Positions 1-9,424 of a stretch of DNA of 64,000 bases are shown here, piece after piece (positions within the stretch are counted from its first letter, which is position 1; each line of letters starts with the position of its first letter). The notes under the pieces are model-generated. The model ran no database searches. It saw nothing but the letters and a program-made list of their open reading frames with translations, and was not told the origin of the DNA. The stretch is from assembly GCF_003335675.1 (NCBI RefSeq), contig NZ_QPHL01000011.1:92705-156704 (forward strand), written 5' to 3'. Both the position numbers and the translations under genes were made by a program. The DNA comes from Winogradskyella sp. KYW1333. GTDB lineage: Bacteria; Bacteroidota; Bacteroidia; Flavobacteriales; Flavobacteriaceae.

Positions 1-3000
1 TGAAGTTTCCAAATTCAGATGGAAGTATGGAGAATTATCGGGTCCAAAAAACCGATGTAATGCATCCTGATTTAGCAGTAAAGTACCCAGGTATTTCTAC
101 TTACTATGGTCAGAGTATTTCTAATCCTTTAAACAAGATTTATTTTACGATTACTTCTCAAGGGTTTAGAGGTTTAATTACAGGAGAGAGAACGGTTTAT
201 ATCGATCCTTACGCAAAAGGAGATGTACAAAATTACGTTGTCTACAATAGAAAGGATTATACCAGAATTCAATCTGATAATTGGAGATGTTATGCTGATG
301 AAGTCGAAAATGAAGTTAATGAGAATTTCGATTCAAGAATTATAGATCGAAATATACAGGATGGCAGACTTAGACAATATGAGATTGCCATTGCTTGTAC
401 ATCAGAATATACAGCCTACCATGATGATGGTGATAATGGTAACGGTGATGCAAAGGCTGATGCTTTAGCGGCAATGGTTATTACTGTAGCACGTGTTAAT
501 TCTGTTTTTGAAAGAGATTTTGCTGTCACTTTTCAATTGGTAGCTAATAATGATTTATTGATTTATGAAAATGGATTTACAACAGGAGGAGACCCTGAGC
601 CTTATGATAATTATAGTGGTAGCCAGATGTTGGGAGTTAATACCTCAAATATTTCAGGTATAATAGGATCTGGTGGATATGATATTGGTCATGTATTTAG
701 TACAGGTGGTGGAGGTATTGCCGGAACAAGCCCTTGTGCAACGTCATCAAAGGGACGAGGCGTAACAGGTATTGTAACACCAGAGTTTGATCCTTTTGAT
801 ATTGATTATGTATCGCATGAAATAGGTCATCAATATGGTGCTGGCCATACCTATTATAACGCATGTTTTGGTTCTAAGGTGAGTGATGATTACGAACCTG
901 GAAGTGCCTCAACTATTATGGGTTATGCTGGTATTTGTGCATCTAATGTACAAGATAATAGTGATGGATATTTTCATGCACGTAGTATTGTACAAATGTC
1001 TGCATCTATCTTGGCAGATGCTTGTGAAACAGAAATCATAATCGCAAATGCTGATCCAACAGCGGATGCTGGTTCAAATTATACGATACCAATTTCTACC
1101 CCATTTATTTTGGATGCAAGTGGTTCATCAGATCCAGATGCTGGAGATGTATTGACATATAATTGGGAACAATACGATAATGATGGTACTTACACACAAC
1201 CACCACTGTCTACTAATGCTGGCGGTCCAGTTTTTAGAACTAACTTCCCTGTTGCAGATCCAACAAGAACGTTTCCAAATTTGGAAGCTGTTATAAATAA
1301 CGAAACACCTACTTGGGAAGTTTTACCAAGTGTTGGAAGACAATTAGACTTTAGATTAACGGTTAGAGATAATTCTATTCTTGGAGGGCAAACTGATCAA
1401 GATGATACTGTTATAACCGTGTCTTCATCGGCAGGTCCATTCTTAGTGACATCACCTAATACAGGAAGCGAAATATGGTATGTGGGAGAGACTAAGACGA
1501 TCACTTGGGATGTGAATAATACGGCTTCTTTATCCTCTAATGTTAATATTCTTTTATCAACGGATGGTGGTTATACATATCCTGTTACCCTAGCGTCTAG
1601 TGTGAGTAATGATGGGTTTCAAGATATTGTAGTACCAGATAATGTAGGCGTTACAAATAGAATTAAAATAGAAGCTTCCAGTAATATATTCTTTGATTTA
1701 TCTAATGCGGATTTTGAGATTAAAGCAGGAACATTTGAAATCACAGCCTCAAATCCGACGGTATCAGTATGTCAACCAGCTGACGCTGTATTTAATTTAA
1801 ATTACAATCCTGCACCAGCATTTTCTGAAAATGTGCAGTTTTCTGCCATAGGATTACCTGGTGGTACTATTGCTAATTTTACACCAAATTCATTGAATAC
1901 GGCAGGTGCATTTAGCATGACCATATCTAACACTGGAACAGTGTCAACAGGAAATTATCCGATAACTGTGCAAGGTAAAGGGCAATCTACTTTTGTTACT
2001 GAAACTTACGAGGTATTGCTTAATGTTTTTGATAATAACATCGGAGCGGTTTCACTTTTTTCACCTGTTAATGGTGCTCAAAATCAATCTTCCGATTTAT
2101 TGCTTACATGGGATTCTTTAACTAGTGCTTCACAATACGATATTGAGATTTCAGATGCCCCTGATTTCTCTTCAGTTATTGAATCCGCTACTGTGGTTAA
2201 CGCAACAGAATATCAAACAACCAATTTGCTTGCTGGAACTATTTATTATTGGAGGGTTAAGCCAGAAAATACTTGTTTAGCCGGTAACTTTGGTGAGATA
2301 TATGTATTCCAGACGGCTAATGACGTATGCAACACCTATGATAATGAGTATTTTGAAAATGGGGATAATACTTGGGAAACCTTCTCAAATAATGCGGTTA
2401 GTGCAAGAGTTGATGTGCCAGATGATATTATTGTTAATGAAGTTACCTTTTACATGGATGCCACACACAGTGATGTAGGTGACATTAAAATGCAATTTAG
2501 TTCTCCAACAGGCATATTCGCTGAGGTCTATAATCGCGATTGTGCTGACGGAAATAGTTTTGATGTTACGTTTACAGATTCTGGATCGTCCTTATCATGT
2601 TCCGGAACACCACAAGTAAGTGGTAATGTATTACCGAGTCAAGCTTTTACTAGATTTAATGGCACGAGTGGGCAAGGAACTTGGGTGTTATTAGCTACTG
2701 ATAGAACATCTAATTCAGCAGGAGGTACGTTTAATCAATTTAGTGTTACTATATGTGGTAAATTACAGATTGTTAATGATGTTACTATTGTCAATAAAAC
2801 TGATATTACTTTAGATGAAGGAACTTCTACGGTTATTAATTTAACTGAATTAGAAGTAGCTCAACCTGTAGCAACAAATAATGATCTTAATTACGTTATT
2901 ACTCAAGTTCCAGTTAATGGAGTACTATTATTAAATGCAATGCCTATTAGCATAGGAGACACATTTTCACAAACTGATATTCAAAATGGTTTGCTATCGT

Positions 3001-3377
3001 ATTCGCACGGTGGAGCAAATGTTGATCCTGATAGTTTTAAGTTTTCAGTAGAAGGAAATAATAGTGCAATACTTGGTAATCAACAATTCAATTTTAATAT
3101 ACAACCTGTGTTAGGTACAGAAGAGTTTAATAGTAATGATGTATTGGTTTACCCTAATCCGAATAAGGGAGACTTCAACATCGTTATGAATAGGGAATTT
3201 CAAGATGTTAATATTCAATTATTTGATATCCAAGGACGAGAAATATTTAATAAAAAACATGGTGTTGATTCTAACACTATAAATATTAACAATATTAATC
3301 TATCTAGTGGTGTCTACCTTCTAAGAATTAATGCCGATGGAAATGTGCTAGACAAAAAACTTGTTATTAAAAAATAG
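1..3377 (+). CDS. Secreted reprolysin-like zinc metalloprotease with P domain and T9SS sorting tail (5' partial)
   Basis: The frame is open from base 3, so the true start and signal peptide lie upstream; residues are numbered from the first ATG at 27. A zinc site HEIGHQYGAGH lies at about residues 264-274, followed by a Met-turn-like STIMGYAGIC near 296, as in M12B reprolysins. Further on are Ig-like segments, a fibronectin-III-like stretch (about 676-756), a proprotein-convertase P domain (about 789-900), a cadherin-like repeat (about 921-1025) and a C-terminal T9SS type A sorting domain (last 80 or so residues, YPNP motif at its start, ending VIKK). By family knowledge it is exported by T9SS and either anchored on the surface or released to degrade protein. 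A hairpin terminator follows directly. The substrate is unknown. Confidence 0.92.
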   Translation, partial: KFPNSDGSMENYRVQKTDVMHPDLAVKYPGISTYYGQSISNPLNKIYFTITSQGFRGLITGERTVYIDPYAKGDVQNYVVYNRKDYTRIQSDNWRCYADEVENEVNENFDSRIIDRNIQDGRLRQYEIAIACTSEYTAYHDDGDNGNGDAKADALAAMVITVARVNSVFERDFAVTFQLVANNDLLIYENGFTTGGDPEPYDNYSGSQMLGVNTSNISGIIGSGGYDIGHVFSTGGGGIAGTSPCATSSKGRGVTGIVTPEFDPFDIDYVSHEIGHQYGAGHTYYNACFGSKVSDDYEPGSASTIMGYAGICASNVQDNSDGYFHARSIVQMSASILADACETEIIIANADPTADAGSNYTIPISTPFILDASGSSDPDAGDVLTYNWEQYDNDGTYTQPPLSTNAGGPVFRTNFPVADPTRTFPNLEAVINNETPTWEVLPSVGRQLDFRLTVRDNSILGGQTDQDDTVITVSSSAGPFLVTSPNTGSEIWYVGETKTITWDVNNTASLSSNVNILLSTDGGYTYPVTLASSVSNDGFQDIVVPDNVGVTNRIKIEASSNIFFDLSNADFEIKAGTFEITASNPTVSVCQPADAVFNLNYNPAPAFSENVQFSAIGLPGGTIANFTPNSLNTAGAFSMTISNTGTVSTGNYPITVQGKGQSTFVTETYEVLLNVFDNNIGAVSLFSPVNGAQNQSSDLLLTWDSLTSASQYDIEISDAPDFSSVIESATVVNATEYQTTNLLAGTIYYWRVKPENTCLAGNFGEIYVFQTANDVCNTYDNEYFENGDNTWETFSNNAVSARVDVPDDIIVNEVTFYMDATHSDVGDIKMQFSSPTGIFAEVYNRDCADGNSFDVTFTDSGSSLSCSGTPQVSGNVLPSQAFTRFNGTSGQGTWVLLATDRTSNSAGGTFNQFSVTICGKLQIVNDVTIVNKTDITLDEGTSTVINLTELEVAQPVATNNDLNYVITQVPVNGVLLLNAMPISIGDTFSQTDIQNGLLSYSHGGANVDPDSFKFSVEGNNSAILGNQQFNFNIQPVLGTEEFNSNDVLVYPNPNKGDFNIVMNREFQDVNIQLFDIQGREIFNKKHGVDSNTININNINLSSGVYLLRINADGNVLDKKLVIKK

Positions 3378-3396
3378 CTTAGTTTTTTAGAATTTC

Positions 3397-3432
3397 AAAG
3401 CCGAAATCGAACATAGGATTTCGGCTTTTTTT
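3397..3432 (+). terminator. Intrinsic terminator after the metalloprotease gene
   Basis: Twelve-base arms AAAGCCGAAATC (3397-3408) and GATTTCGGCTTT (3417-3428) close an eight-base loop and run into a T-tract. Confidence 0.85.
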
Positions 3433-3534
3433 GTAATCAAATTTCTGTTAAAAGGGTTATAATTCCCCTAGCGAAATCATTTGATATTTTGTAATTTTAC
3501 AGTCCTTTTAAAATTAATACTCAATAATATAAAA

Positions 3535-4821
3535 ATGGCAAATAAAGCTACACTAGAAATTGATGGTCAGAAGTATGAATTCCCATTGGTAAGAGGTACT
3601 GAAAATGAAGTTGCAATAAATTTAAAAACCTTAAGAAATGCGACAGGAGGAGTTATTACTTTAGACCCTGGATATAAGAATACAGGTAGTTGTGAAAGTG
3701 CTATTACATTTTTAGATGGTGAAAAAGGGATTTTAAGATATAGAGGCTATTCAATTGAGGAATTAGCGGAGAAAGCAGATTTCCTTGAAGTTGCTTATCT
3801 ACTAATTTTTGGAGAATTACCAAATCAAGAACAGTTAGATAAATTTCATACAGATATCAAGGCAAAATCCTTAGTAGATGATGACATAAAAAAAATATTA
3901 GATGCTTTTCCAAAGTCTGCACATCCAATGGGAGTATTATCTTCATTGACAAGTGCATTAACAGCTTTTTATCCATCGCCAGTAGATGTTAGCTCAGAAC
4001 AGGCAATGTATGATTCTATTGTTAGGATATTAGGAAAATTCCCAATTCTTGTTGCTTGGACCATGAGAAAGAAGCACGGTCTGCCTTTAGAATACGGAGA
4101 TGACAAACTAGGATATGTAGAAAATATCCTTAAAATGATGTTTAAAAAGCCAAATAGTGAGTACGAACAAAACCCTATTTTGGTGGATGCTTTAGATAAG
4201 CTATTAATTTTACATGCAGACCATGAACAGAATTGTTCTACGTCTACAGTTAGAATCACTGGTTCTTCTCATGCTGGCTTATTTGTATCTCTTGCATCTG
4301 GTATTTCCGCATTATGGGGACCATTACATGGTGGTGCTAATCAGGCCGTATTGGAAATGCTTGAAGCAATAAAGGAAGATGGTGGAGATACAAAGAAGTA
4401 TATGGCTAAGGCTAAAGATAAAAATGATCCGTTCCGTTTAATGGGATTCGGTCATAGAGTTTATAAAAACTTTGACCCAAGAGCTCGAATTATAAAAAAA
4501 GCAGCCGATGAGGTTTTGGGAGATTTGGGTGTAGAAGATCCTATTTTAGATATCGCAAAAGGACTAGAACAAGAAGCTTTGAAAGATCCATATTTTGTTG
4601 AAAGAAAATTATACCCAAATGTAGATTTCTATTCAGGAATTATTTATCGTGCCATGGGAATTCCTGTTGAAATGTTCACAGTAATGTTTGCACTTGGGCG
4701 TTTACCTGGTTGGATTGCACAATGGCGCGAAATGAGATTAAACAAAGAGCCTATTGGTAGACCAAGACAATTATATACTGGTGTAACTTATAGAGAATTT
4801 AAAGGTATAGATAAACGCTAA
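3535..4821 (+). CDS. gltA: Citrate synthase
   Basis: A 428-residue type II citrate synthase, condensing acetyl-CoA and oxaloacetate at the entry of the TCA cycle. The catalytic regions are visible: the HADHEQNCSTSTVR segment, the GPLHGGANQ histidine, the GFGHRVYK segment and the VDFYSG aspartate. The N-terminal beta-rich domain (about the first 50 residues) is typical of the hexameric Gram-negative type. The frame is open further upstream to 3481, but the ATG at 3535 gives the expected N-terminus MANKATLEIDG, so I use it. It is followed by its own terminator and appears to be monocistronic. Confidence 0.97.
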   Translation: MANKATLEIDGQKYEFPLVRGTENEVAINLKTLRNATGGVITLDPGYKNTGSCESAITFLDGEKGILRYRGYSIEELAEKADFLEVAYLLIFGELPNQEQLDKFHTDIKAKSLVDDDIKKILDAFPKSAHPMGVLSSLTSALTAFYPSPVDVSSEQAMYDSIVRILGKFPILVAWTMRKKHGLPLEYGDDKLGYVENILKMMFKKPNSEYEQNPILVDALDKLLILHADHEQNCSTSTVRITGSSHAGLFVSLASGISALWGPLHGGANQAVLEMLEAIKEDGGDTKKYMAKAKDKNDPFRLMGFGHRVYKNFDPRARIIKKAADEVLGDLGVEDPILDIAKGLEQEALKDPYFVERKLYPNVDFYSGIIYRAMGIPVEMFTVMFALGRLPGWIAQWREMRLNKEPIGRPRQLYTGVTYREFKGIDKR

Positions 4822-4840
4822 TGATATTATTTGGCAATGG

Positions 4841-4870
4841 AAGCTTCATATCTCATATGAAGCTTTTTTT
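4841..4870 (+). terminator. Intrinsic terminator after gltA
   Basis: Eleven-base arms AAGCTTCATAT (4841-4851) and ATATGAAGCTT (4855-4865) with a three-base loop, then a T-tract. The T-tract runs directly into the next gene's promoter element at 4871. Confidence 0.85.
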
Positions 4871-4878
4871 TAATTTTG
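4871..4878 (+). promoter_or_regulatory. Bacteroidota -7 element abutting the start codon at 4883
   Basis: TAATTTTG matches the TAnnTTTG consensus and ends four bases before the ATG, so a transcript from it would have almost no leader. Confidence 0.55.
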
Positions 4879-4882
4879 ACGC

Positions 4883-5797
4883 ATGTTAAAACTGAATATT
4901 CAAAACGAAACATCACGATTACGAGCTGTGGTTTTAGGTACTGCAGAAAAAAGTGGTCCTATTCCAACTCCTGAGCAGGCTTACGACCCAAAATCCTTAG
5001 AACATATACTGGCTGGAACCTATCCTAAAGAAGAGGATATGATTAAAGAGATGGATGCCGTTTGTAAAGTCTTTGAAAAGTACGACGTCAAGGTATATCG
5101 TCCTGAGGTACTCGAAGACATTAATCAAATTTTTGCACGTGATATTGCTTTGGTTATTGATAATAAGATTATTGCCTGCAATATCTTACCAGACCGACAG
5201 GAAGAGATTGAGGCCATTCGTTATGTAATTGACCAAATAGATCGCAGAGATATAATAACTTTACCTCATGAAGCCCATATTGAAGGTGGTGATGTAATAC
5301 TTCATAACGACTATATTTTTGTGGGTATTTATACTCGACCTGATTATAAAAACTTAATTACGGCTCGAACAAATAGTTTGGCAGTAAAGATGCTTCGAGA
5401 CTATTTTCCTCACAAAACTGTGAAATCTTTTGAGTTACGCAAGAGTAATACAGACCCAAGAAACAATGCCTTGCATTTAGATTGCTGTTTCCAGCCTATT
5501 GGTAATGGAAAGGCAATTCTTCATAAGAACGGCTTTTTTATAGAAGAGGAATACGAATGGCTGATTAACTTTTTCGGTAAGGAAAATGTTTTTGAAATTA
5601 CTAAGGACGAGATGTACAATATGAAAAGCAATATATTTTCTATTGCTCCAGATGTAGTGATCTCAGAAATTAATTTTGACCGTTTGAACACCTGGTTTGA
5701 AAAACAAGGTATTACCGTAGAAAAAGTTTCTTATGCTGAAGTTGGTAAACAAGGTGGTCTACTAAGATGCTCCACAATGCCACTTATAAGAGACTAA
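4883..5797 (+). CDS. Arginine-deiminase-fold hydrolase (dimethylarginine dimethylaminohydrolase / amidinotransferase family)
   Basis: A 304-residue guanidino-group-modifying enzyme. The fold's catalytic landmarks are visible: EGGDV near residue 135, the histidine of HLDC near 199, and the nucleophilic cysteine of LLRCSTMPL at about 296. Members hydrolyse or transfer groups on arginine, methylarginine or citrulline; the exact substrate cannot be read here. A distant paralogue (ctlX) lies at 19394-20326, and in related flavobacteria these two are, from memory, often close together, which suggests a shared role in arginine or citrulline turnover. The start is fixed by a promoter element only four bases upstream. 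The stop codon lies inside a hairpin shared with the convergent desaturase gene. Confidence 0.85.
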   Translation: MLKLNIQNETSRLRAVVLGTAEKSGPIPTPEQAYDPKSLEHILAGTYPKEEDMIKEMDAVCKVFEKYDVKVYRPEVLEDINQIFARDIALVIDNKIIACNILPDRQEEIEAIRYVIDQIDRRDIITLPHEAHIEGGDVILHNDYIFVGIYTRPDYKNLITARTNSLAVKMLRDYFPHKTVKSFELRKSNTDPRNNALHLDCCFQPIGNGKAILHKNGFFIEEEYEWLINFFGKENVFEITKDEMYNMKSNIFSIAPDVVISEINFDRLNTWFEKQGITVEKVSYAEVGKQGGLLRCSTMPLIRD

Positions 5798-5811
5798 TAA
5801 AAGTCTCTTAT
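5786..5811. terminator. Bidirectional hairpin between convergent genes
   Basis: Arms ATAAGAGACT (5786-5795) and AGTCTCTTAT (5802-5811) overlap the upstream stop codon and end one base before the convergent gene's stop. The U-tracts are short on both sides. Confidence 0.6.
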
Positions 5812-6687
5812 TTACTTCTTTTTATTCACAAAACCATAGGTGTTTTGTCCTATGAAATCATGAGGGAACTTGTCGTCACCTTTAAATCCTATTTCTATTG
5901 TTCCGCTATCTTCAGGAATATAGTTGGTTTTGAAAATGTAGTCCCAAAGACTTAGGCTAATTCCATAATTTACACCATGTTTACCTTCTGGTAAATGGAA
6001 GGCATGATGGTATAAATGCATTACCGGATTATTGAAGACGTACTTCAAAGGACCCCAAGTTATCTTAATATTTGAGTGATTAAGATGTCCTATAGCTATT
6101 GCAATAAAATGTACTATAAAAGCCTGCTCAGGTTCAAAACCACCAATCAACATTACTCCAAATGTTTTGAGAGGTTTGTACAAAATGTTTTCCATCCAAT
6201 GGTATCTCAGGTGTGCCGCAAAGCCCATTTCTTTAACACTATGATGCACTTTATGAAAGTTCCATAGAAATTTATAACGGTGCAAAAGAACATGTGTAAA
6301 CCATTGCACGAAGTCTAGAATTATAAAGAAAACAAATAATTGCAATGCAGGCGACCACTGCGATATGTCTATTATCGCTAAACTTTTGGCAGTAATATTG
6401 ATTTCGCCAAAAAGCAAACCGATTATTTTATAAACACCACTAATGACAATGGAGAACATAAAAAAGTTAAAGAACATATAGAAGGCGTCTAACCAAAAAT
6501 CACGTCTAAATATTAATTGGTTTTTTCGCCAAGGGAATGCGATTTCTAACACCCAAACAAAAAGCGAAATGGTAATCAGTCCCCAAAAATAATTTGTATA
6601 CCATGGTACTTCAAAAATTATTGATTTCCATGTCCAATCTAACGTACCATTAAATGCATTGACAAAAGCGTCTAAATACTTTTCCAT
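5812..6687 (-). CDS. Sterol desaturase / fatty acid hydroxylase family membrane protein
   Basis: A 291-residue integral membrane di-iron enzyme. It has several hydrophobic segments (for example about 29-50, 71-95 and 110-130) and the histidine clusters of the superfamily: H-VLL-H, then HKVHH about 15 residues later, HLNH, and HLYHH near the C-terminus. These ligate a di-iron centre for O2-dependent hydroxylation or desaturation of a lipid. The substrate is unknown; bacterial relatives act on carotenoids, fatty acids or alkyl ether lipids. It lies 12 bases downstream of the rhodanese gene, so it may be read through from the sulfite operon, although a functional link is not obvious. Confidence 0.88.
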   Translation of the reverse strand: MEKYLDAFVNAFNGTLDWTWKSIIFEVPWYTNYFWGLITISLFVWVLEIAFPWRKNQLIFRRDFWLDAFYMFFNFFMFSIVISGVYKIIGLLFGEINITAKSLAIIDISQWSPALQLFVFFIILDFVQWFTHVLLHRYKFLWNFHKVHHSVKEMGFAAHLRYHWMENILYKPLKTFGVMLIGGFEPEQAFIVHFIAIAIGHLNHSNIKITWGPLKYVFNNPVMHLYHHAFHLPEGKHGVNYGISLSLWDYIFKTNYIPEDSGTIEIGFKGDDKFPHDFIGQNTYGFVNKKK

Positions 6688-6699
6688 TTTAATTTTAAT

Positions 6700-7623
6700 T
6701 TATTGGATGTGATCACTTACGGAGGGTAGGTCATTAAAATGACTCCACTCTGTCCACGATCCATCATAGTTCATAACATTTTTATATCCCAATAATTGAG
6801 TAAGTACAAAAGTTGTATTTGCTGAGCGCACACCACTATGACAATACAAAATTATTGAATCGGTTTTATTAATATTTAATTTATCGTATATATTTTTTAA
6901 TTCCTCAATAGATTTAAGGCGTTTATTATCATCATAGTTGATATTTTTAGCCCAATCGATGTTTATGCTATTTGGGATTCTCCCTGGTTTTTTAGCACCT
7001 TTTTTATGGTATTTGCCAGTAAATTCATCATTGTTTCTTGTATCGATTAACACAGTATTACGCTGTAGGGCTTCATGAACTTTATTTTTAGAAACGTAAT
7101 ATTTCATGTAGGGTGTTTCATTAAATCTGAAATTCGATTTCGAAACTTCAGTGCCTTCCATTGTCGTCTCACCGTTAATGTTTTCCCAACCAACTATTCC
7201 ACCATGTAAGATTTTCACATTATCATAGTTATAGTTCTGCAATATCCACCATAATCTTGAAGCTTCGCACATTCCATTATCATCATAAATTATGATAGTA
7301 TCATCGTTATTAATACCTAGATTGCTTAATAGAGATTCCATTTGTTCCTTTTTGGCCATCATGCCGCCATATGGATAGCTTTTATCTTCAATATCATTTC
7401 TTGTAATATGTAAAGCACCTATTATATGACTATTTTCATAGTCTTCTCTTTTTCTAAAATCTAAAACTTTAATATTTGATTTATTAATTAAAGGTTTTAA
7501 TTCTACAGCTTCAATTAAATAATTGTGGCTATCCTCAAATAGTGCTTTATCTTGGTTTTTTTGGCAAGACAAGAAGATTATAAAAATTAAGACACTATTC
7601 TTCCAACTCATACCATTCCACAT
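6700..7623 (-). CDS. Two-domain rhodanese sulfurtransferase, probable lipoprotein
   Basis: Two rhodanese domains in tandem, as in thiosulfate or 3-mercaptopyruvate sulfurtransferases. The C-terminal domain holds the active-site loop CHSGVR (cysteine at about residue 261); the N-terminal domain lacks such a loop and is probably structural. The N-terminus is hydrophobic and ends FLSC, a probable lipobox, placing the enzyme in the cell envelope. Two starts are possible, 7623 and an in-frame ATG at 7611 that gives a more compact signal; both overlap the upstream cytochrome gene. It sits after the cytochrome and sulfite oxidase genes, so a role in thiosulfate/sulfite interconversion in the periplasm is likely. 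Confidence 0.9.
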   Translation of the reverse strand: MWNGMSWKNSVLIFIIFLSCQKNQDKALFEDSHNYLIEAVELKPLINKSNIKVLDFRKREDYENSHIIGALHITRNDIEDKSYPYGGMMAKKEQMESLLSNLGINNDDTIIIYDDNGMCEASRLWWILQNYNYDNVKILHGGIVGWENINGETTMEGTEVSKSNFRFNETPYMKYYVSKNKVHEALQRNTVLIDTRNNDEFTGKYHKKGAKKPGRIPNSINIDWAKNINYDDNKRLKSIEELKNIYDKLNINKTDSIILYCHSGVRSANTTFVLTQLLGYKNVMNYDGSWTEWSHFNDLPSVSDHIQ

Positions 7624-8068
7624 TTGTTAAAATCATTCGTCTACCTTTTTTGACAGGTGGATAATTGGTAACCAAATAATTAACTATAATCTCGTGATTA
7701 CCACCTAAATCCCAAAGGTTCTGAGTTTCTTGCATCCATTTAATTGTTGTATTCCAACCATCAGCGTCCATTCTATTTTGTGTAACCAGCTTTGCTGAAT
7801 GGCAGTTAGTACAATTATTTACAACTGTCATTAATCCTTCAGCTTCAACCAACCCTGTTCTTACATGAACACCGTTCTCTATGCGGTCGGAATCTTCTTC
7901 AAGTGAAACAGCAACGAGATTGCTCGTTTCTCTTTTTAAGCTAAACGCCTCAGGATTATTTGCATAATAAATTAAACTTCCACCCGATATTATAAACAAT
8001 AGAAACAATACCATTAACAAATGATATATGCTCTTGACTTGAGAATTGAATGAAGGTTCTTTATCCAT
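7595..8068 (-). CDS. Membrane-anchored monohaem cytochrome c, likely electron acceptor of the sulfite oxidase (SorB-like)
   Basis: A 157-residue protein with an N-terminal membrane segment (about residues 17-36) and one haem-binding motif CTNCH at 86-90. The downstream region, rich in W, G and M, could supply the sixth ligand. Its start directly follows the sulfite oxidase stop, and its end overlaps the rhodanese gene by 29 bases, so the three are translationally coupled. By analogy with SorAB sulfite dehydrogenases, it would take electrons from the molybdenum subunit and pass them to the respiratory chain. That pairing is an inference from context. Confidence 0.85.
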   Translation of the reverse strand: MDKEPSFNSQVKSIYHLLMVLFLLFIISGGSLIYYANNPEAFSLKRETSNLVAVSLEEDSDRIENGVHVRTGLVEAEGLMTVVNNCTNCHSAKLVTQNRMDADGWNTTIKWMQETQNLWDLGGNHEIIVNYLVTNYPPVKKGRRMILTNVEWYELEE

Positions 8069-9289
8069 TTATTTCACTTTAACTGCAATTCTATGACAAG
8101 CATTGTTTAAGTATCCTTTTGGATTCCAACCTGGTAGTATCATTGGTTGGGCTTTATTATTAGAATCTGTCGCTCTTGCCCAAACTTCATAATATCCAGT
8201 TTTAGGAAAATCTATTGATGCAGAAAAATGTTGCCACGCTAATCTGTTGGCTGGTTTTTCAATATTACATTCAGTCCAAGTAGAACCAAAGTCTATAGAA
8301 TATTCCATTTTGGTAACTTCCAATTCTCCTGCCCAAGCATGGCCTCTAATATTTAAAACTTTTCCTTTTTTAATTATCGCCCCAGATTTCGGATAAGTAA
8401 TTAAGGATTTAACTGGCATGGATTCAATAATACACATGTTTTCATCCTTAACCTTTTCTCCTGGAGCTACTGTCTCACATGGTACTCTATACGCAGTACC
8501 TGTCATTTTTGCTCCATCGTGTACTATATCTCTAATACTAATTCTATTAACCCATTTGCCAGAAACTGATGCTGGCCAACCTCCTGCTACCAATCTAAGT
8601 GGATAACCATGTACAAATGGTATATCTTCACCATTCATTTTAAAAGCTAATAATGTTTCATCTTGTACTGCTTTAGATATTGGGCATCCCCTTGAGATTG
8701 CTTCCTTTGAAGGATCCATACTTAAATGTTGATCTATAGCATGGAATCCTATGTAAACTGCATTACTTTTAATTCCGGCATCTTCCAAAACATCACGTAA
8801 TCGAACACCTGTCCAGGAAGCGCAATGTACCGCACCAACTGTCCATTGGTTACCTTTAGCTGGTGGATCAAACTCTGATCTTCCATTACCGCCACATTCT
8901 AAAGTTAATTGATAGGTGTGATGACTGAATTTAGTTTTTAATTCGTTTAGGGTATAAACTTTTTTATTTTTCACCGACTCACCATCAATAGTTAAGGTCC
9001 ATTTTTTAGCATCAATATTTTCTGGAACCAATCCGTTGTTCCTAACAAACATGGAAGAATTCGGAGTGATTTTATCATCAAGTAAATGAGCCTGTGCCTC
9101 AATATTCCAAGGTTTATTATTAAGTACAATCATTTCCTTATCCTTGTTAAATAGCTTAAAGGGGTCTGAATCTTGTAATGCAATCGGTGTATACCCTTCC
9201 ATTAATTTTGAACCGAATACAACTTCAGCACCGATTAACGTTGCAAATGATGATAAAGTTGTTTTTTTAACGAAGTCTCTTCTTTTCAA
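8069..9289 (-). CDS. Periplasmic sulfite oxidase-type molybdopterin enzyme (SorA-like)
   Basis: A 406-residue sulfite oxidase family protein. The N-terminus carries a twin-arginine signal (RRDFVKK followed by a hydrophobic stretch), so the folded cofactor-loaded enzyme is exported by Tat. The molybdopterin-binding domain includes TLECGGNGRSEF with the expected molybdenum-ligating cysteine at about 132, and CASWTGVRL later. The C-terminal third resembles the Mo-co dimerisation domain. It would oxidise sulfite to sulfate. It heads a three-gene operon with a cytochrome c and a rhodanese, and its upstream region holds an inverted repeat that may be an operator. Confidence 0.9.
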   Translation of the reverse strand: MKRRDFVKKTTLSSFATLIGAEVVFGSKLMEGYTPIALQDSDPFKLFNKDKEMIVLNNKPWNIEAQAHLLDDKITPNSSMFVRNNGLVPENIDAKKWTLTIDGESVKNKKVYTLNELKTKFSHHTYQLTLECGGNGRSEFDPPAKGNQWTVGAVHCASWTGVRLRDVLEDAGIKSNAVYIGFHAIDQHLSMDPSKEAISRGCPISKAVQDETLLAFKMNGEDIPFVHGYPLRLVAGGWPASVSGKWVNRISIRDIVHDGAKMTGTAYRVPCETVAPGEKVKDENMCIIESMPVKSLITYPKSGAIIKKGKVLNIRGHAWAGELEVTKMEYSIDFGSTWTECNIEKPANRLAWQHFSASIDFPKTGYYEVWARATDSNNKAQPMILPGWNPKGYLNNACHRIAVKVK

Positions 9290-9328
9290 AACACTGCTTT
9301 TAATTGATTCTTCAATTTAACTCTAAAA

Positions 9329-9368
9329 GTTACTTTGATTGGTTGAAATACCAAGTAACACAAGTTAC
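9329..9368. promoter_or_regulatory. Candidate operator: GTAAC / GTTAC half-sites in the divergent sulfite region
   Basis: GTAAC (9355-9359) and GTTAC (9364-9368) form an inverted repeat with a four-base spacer; another GTTAC lies at 9329-9333. The dyad resembles a Crp/Fnr-type dimer site and sits between divergent start codons at 9289 and 9425. Confidence 0.4.
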
Positions 9369-9424
9369 ATAAAAAAGTCACCTATAATGGTAAATTGAGC
9401 AAATTCACATAAAATTAGATTGAA

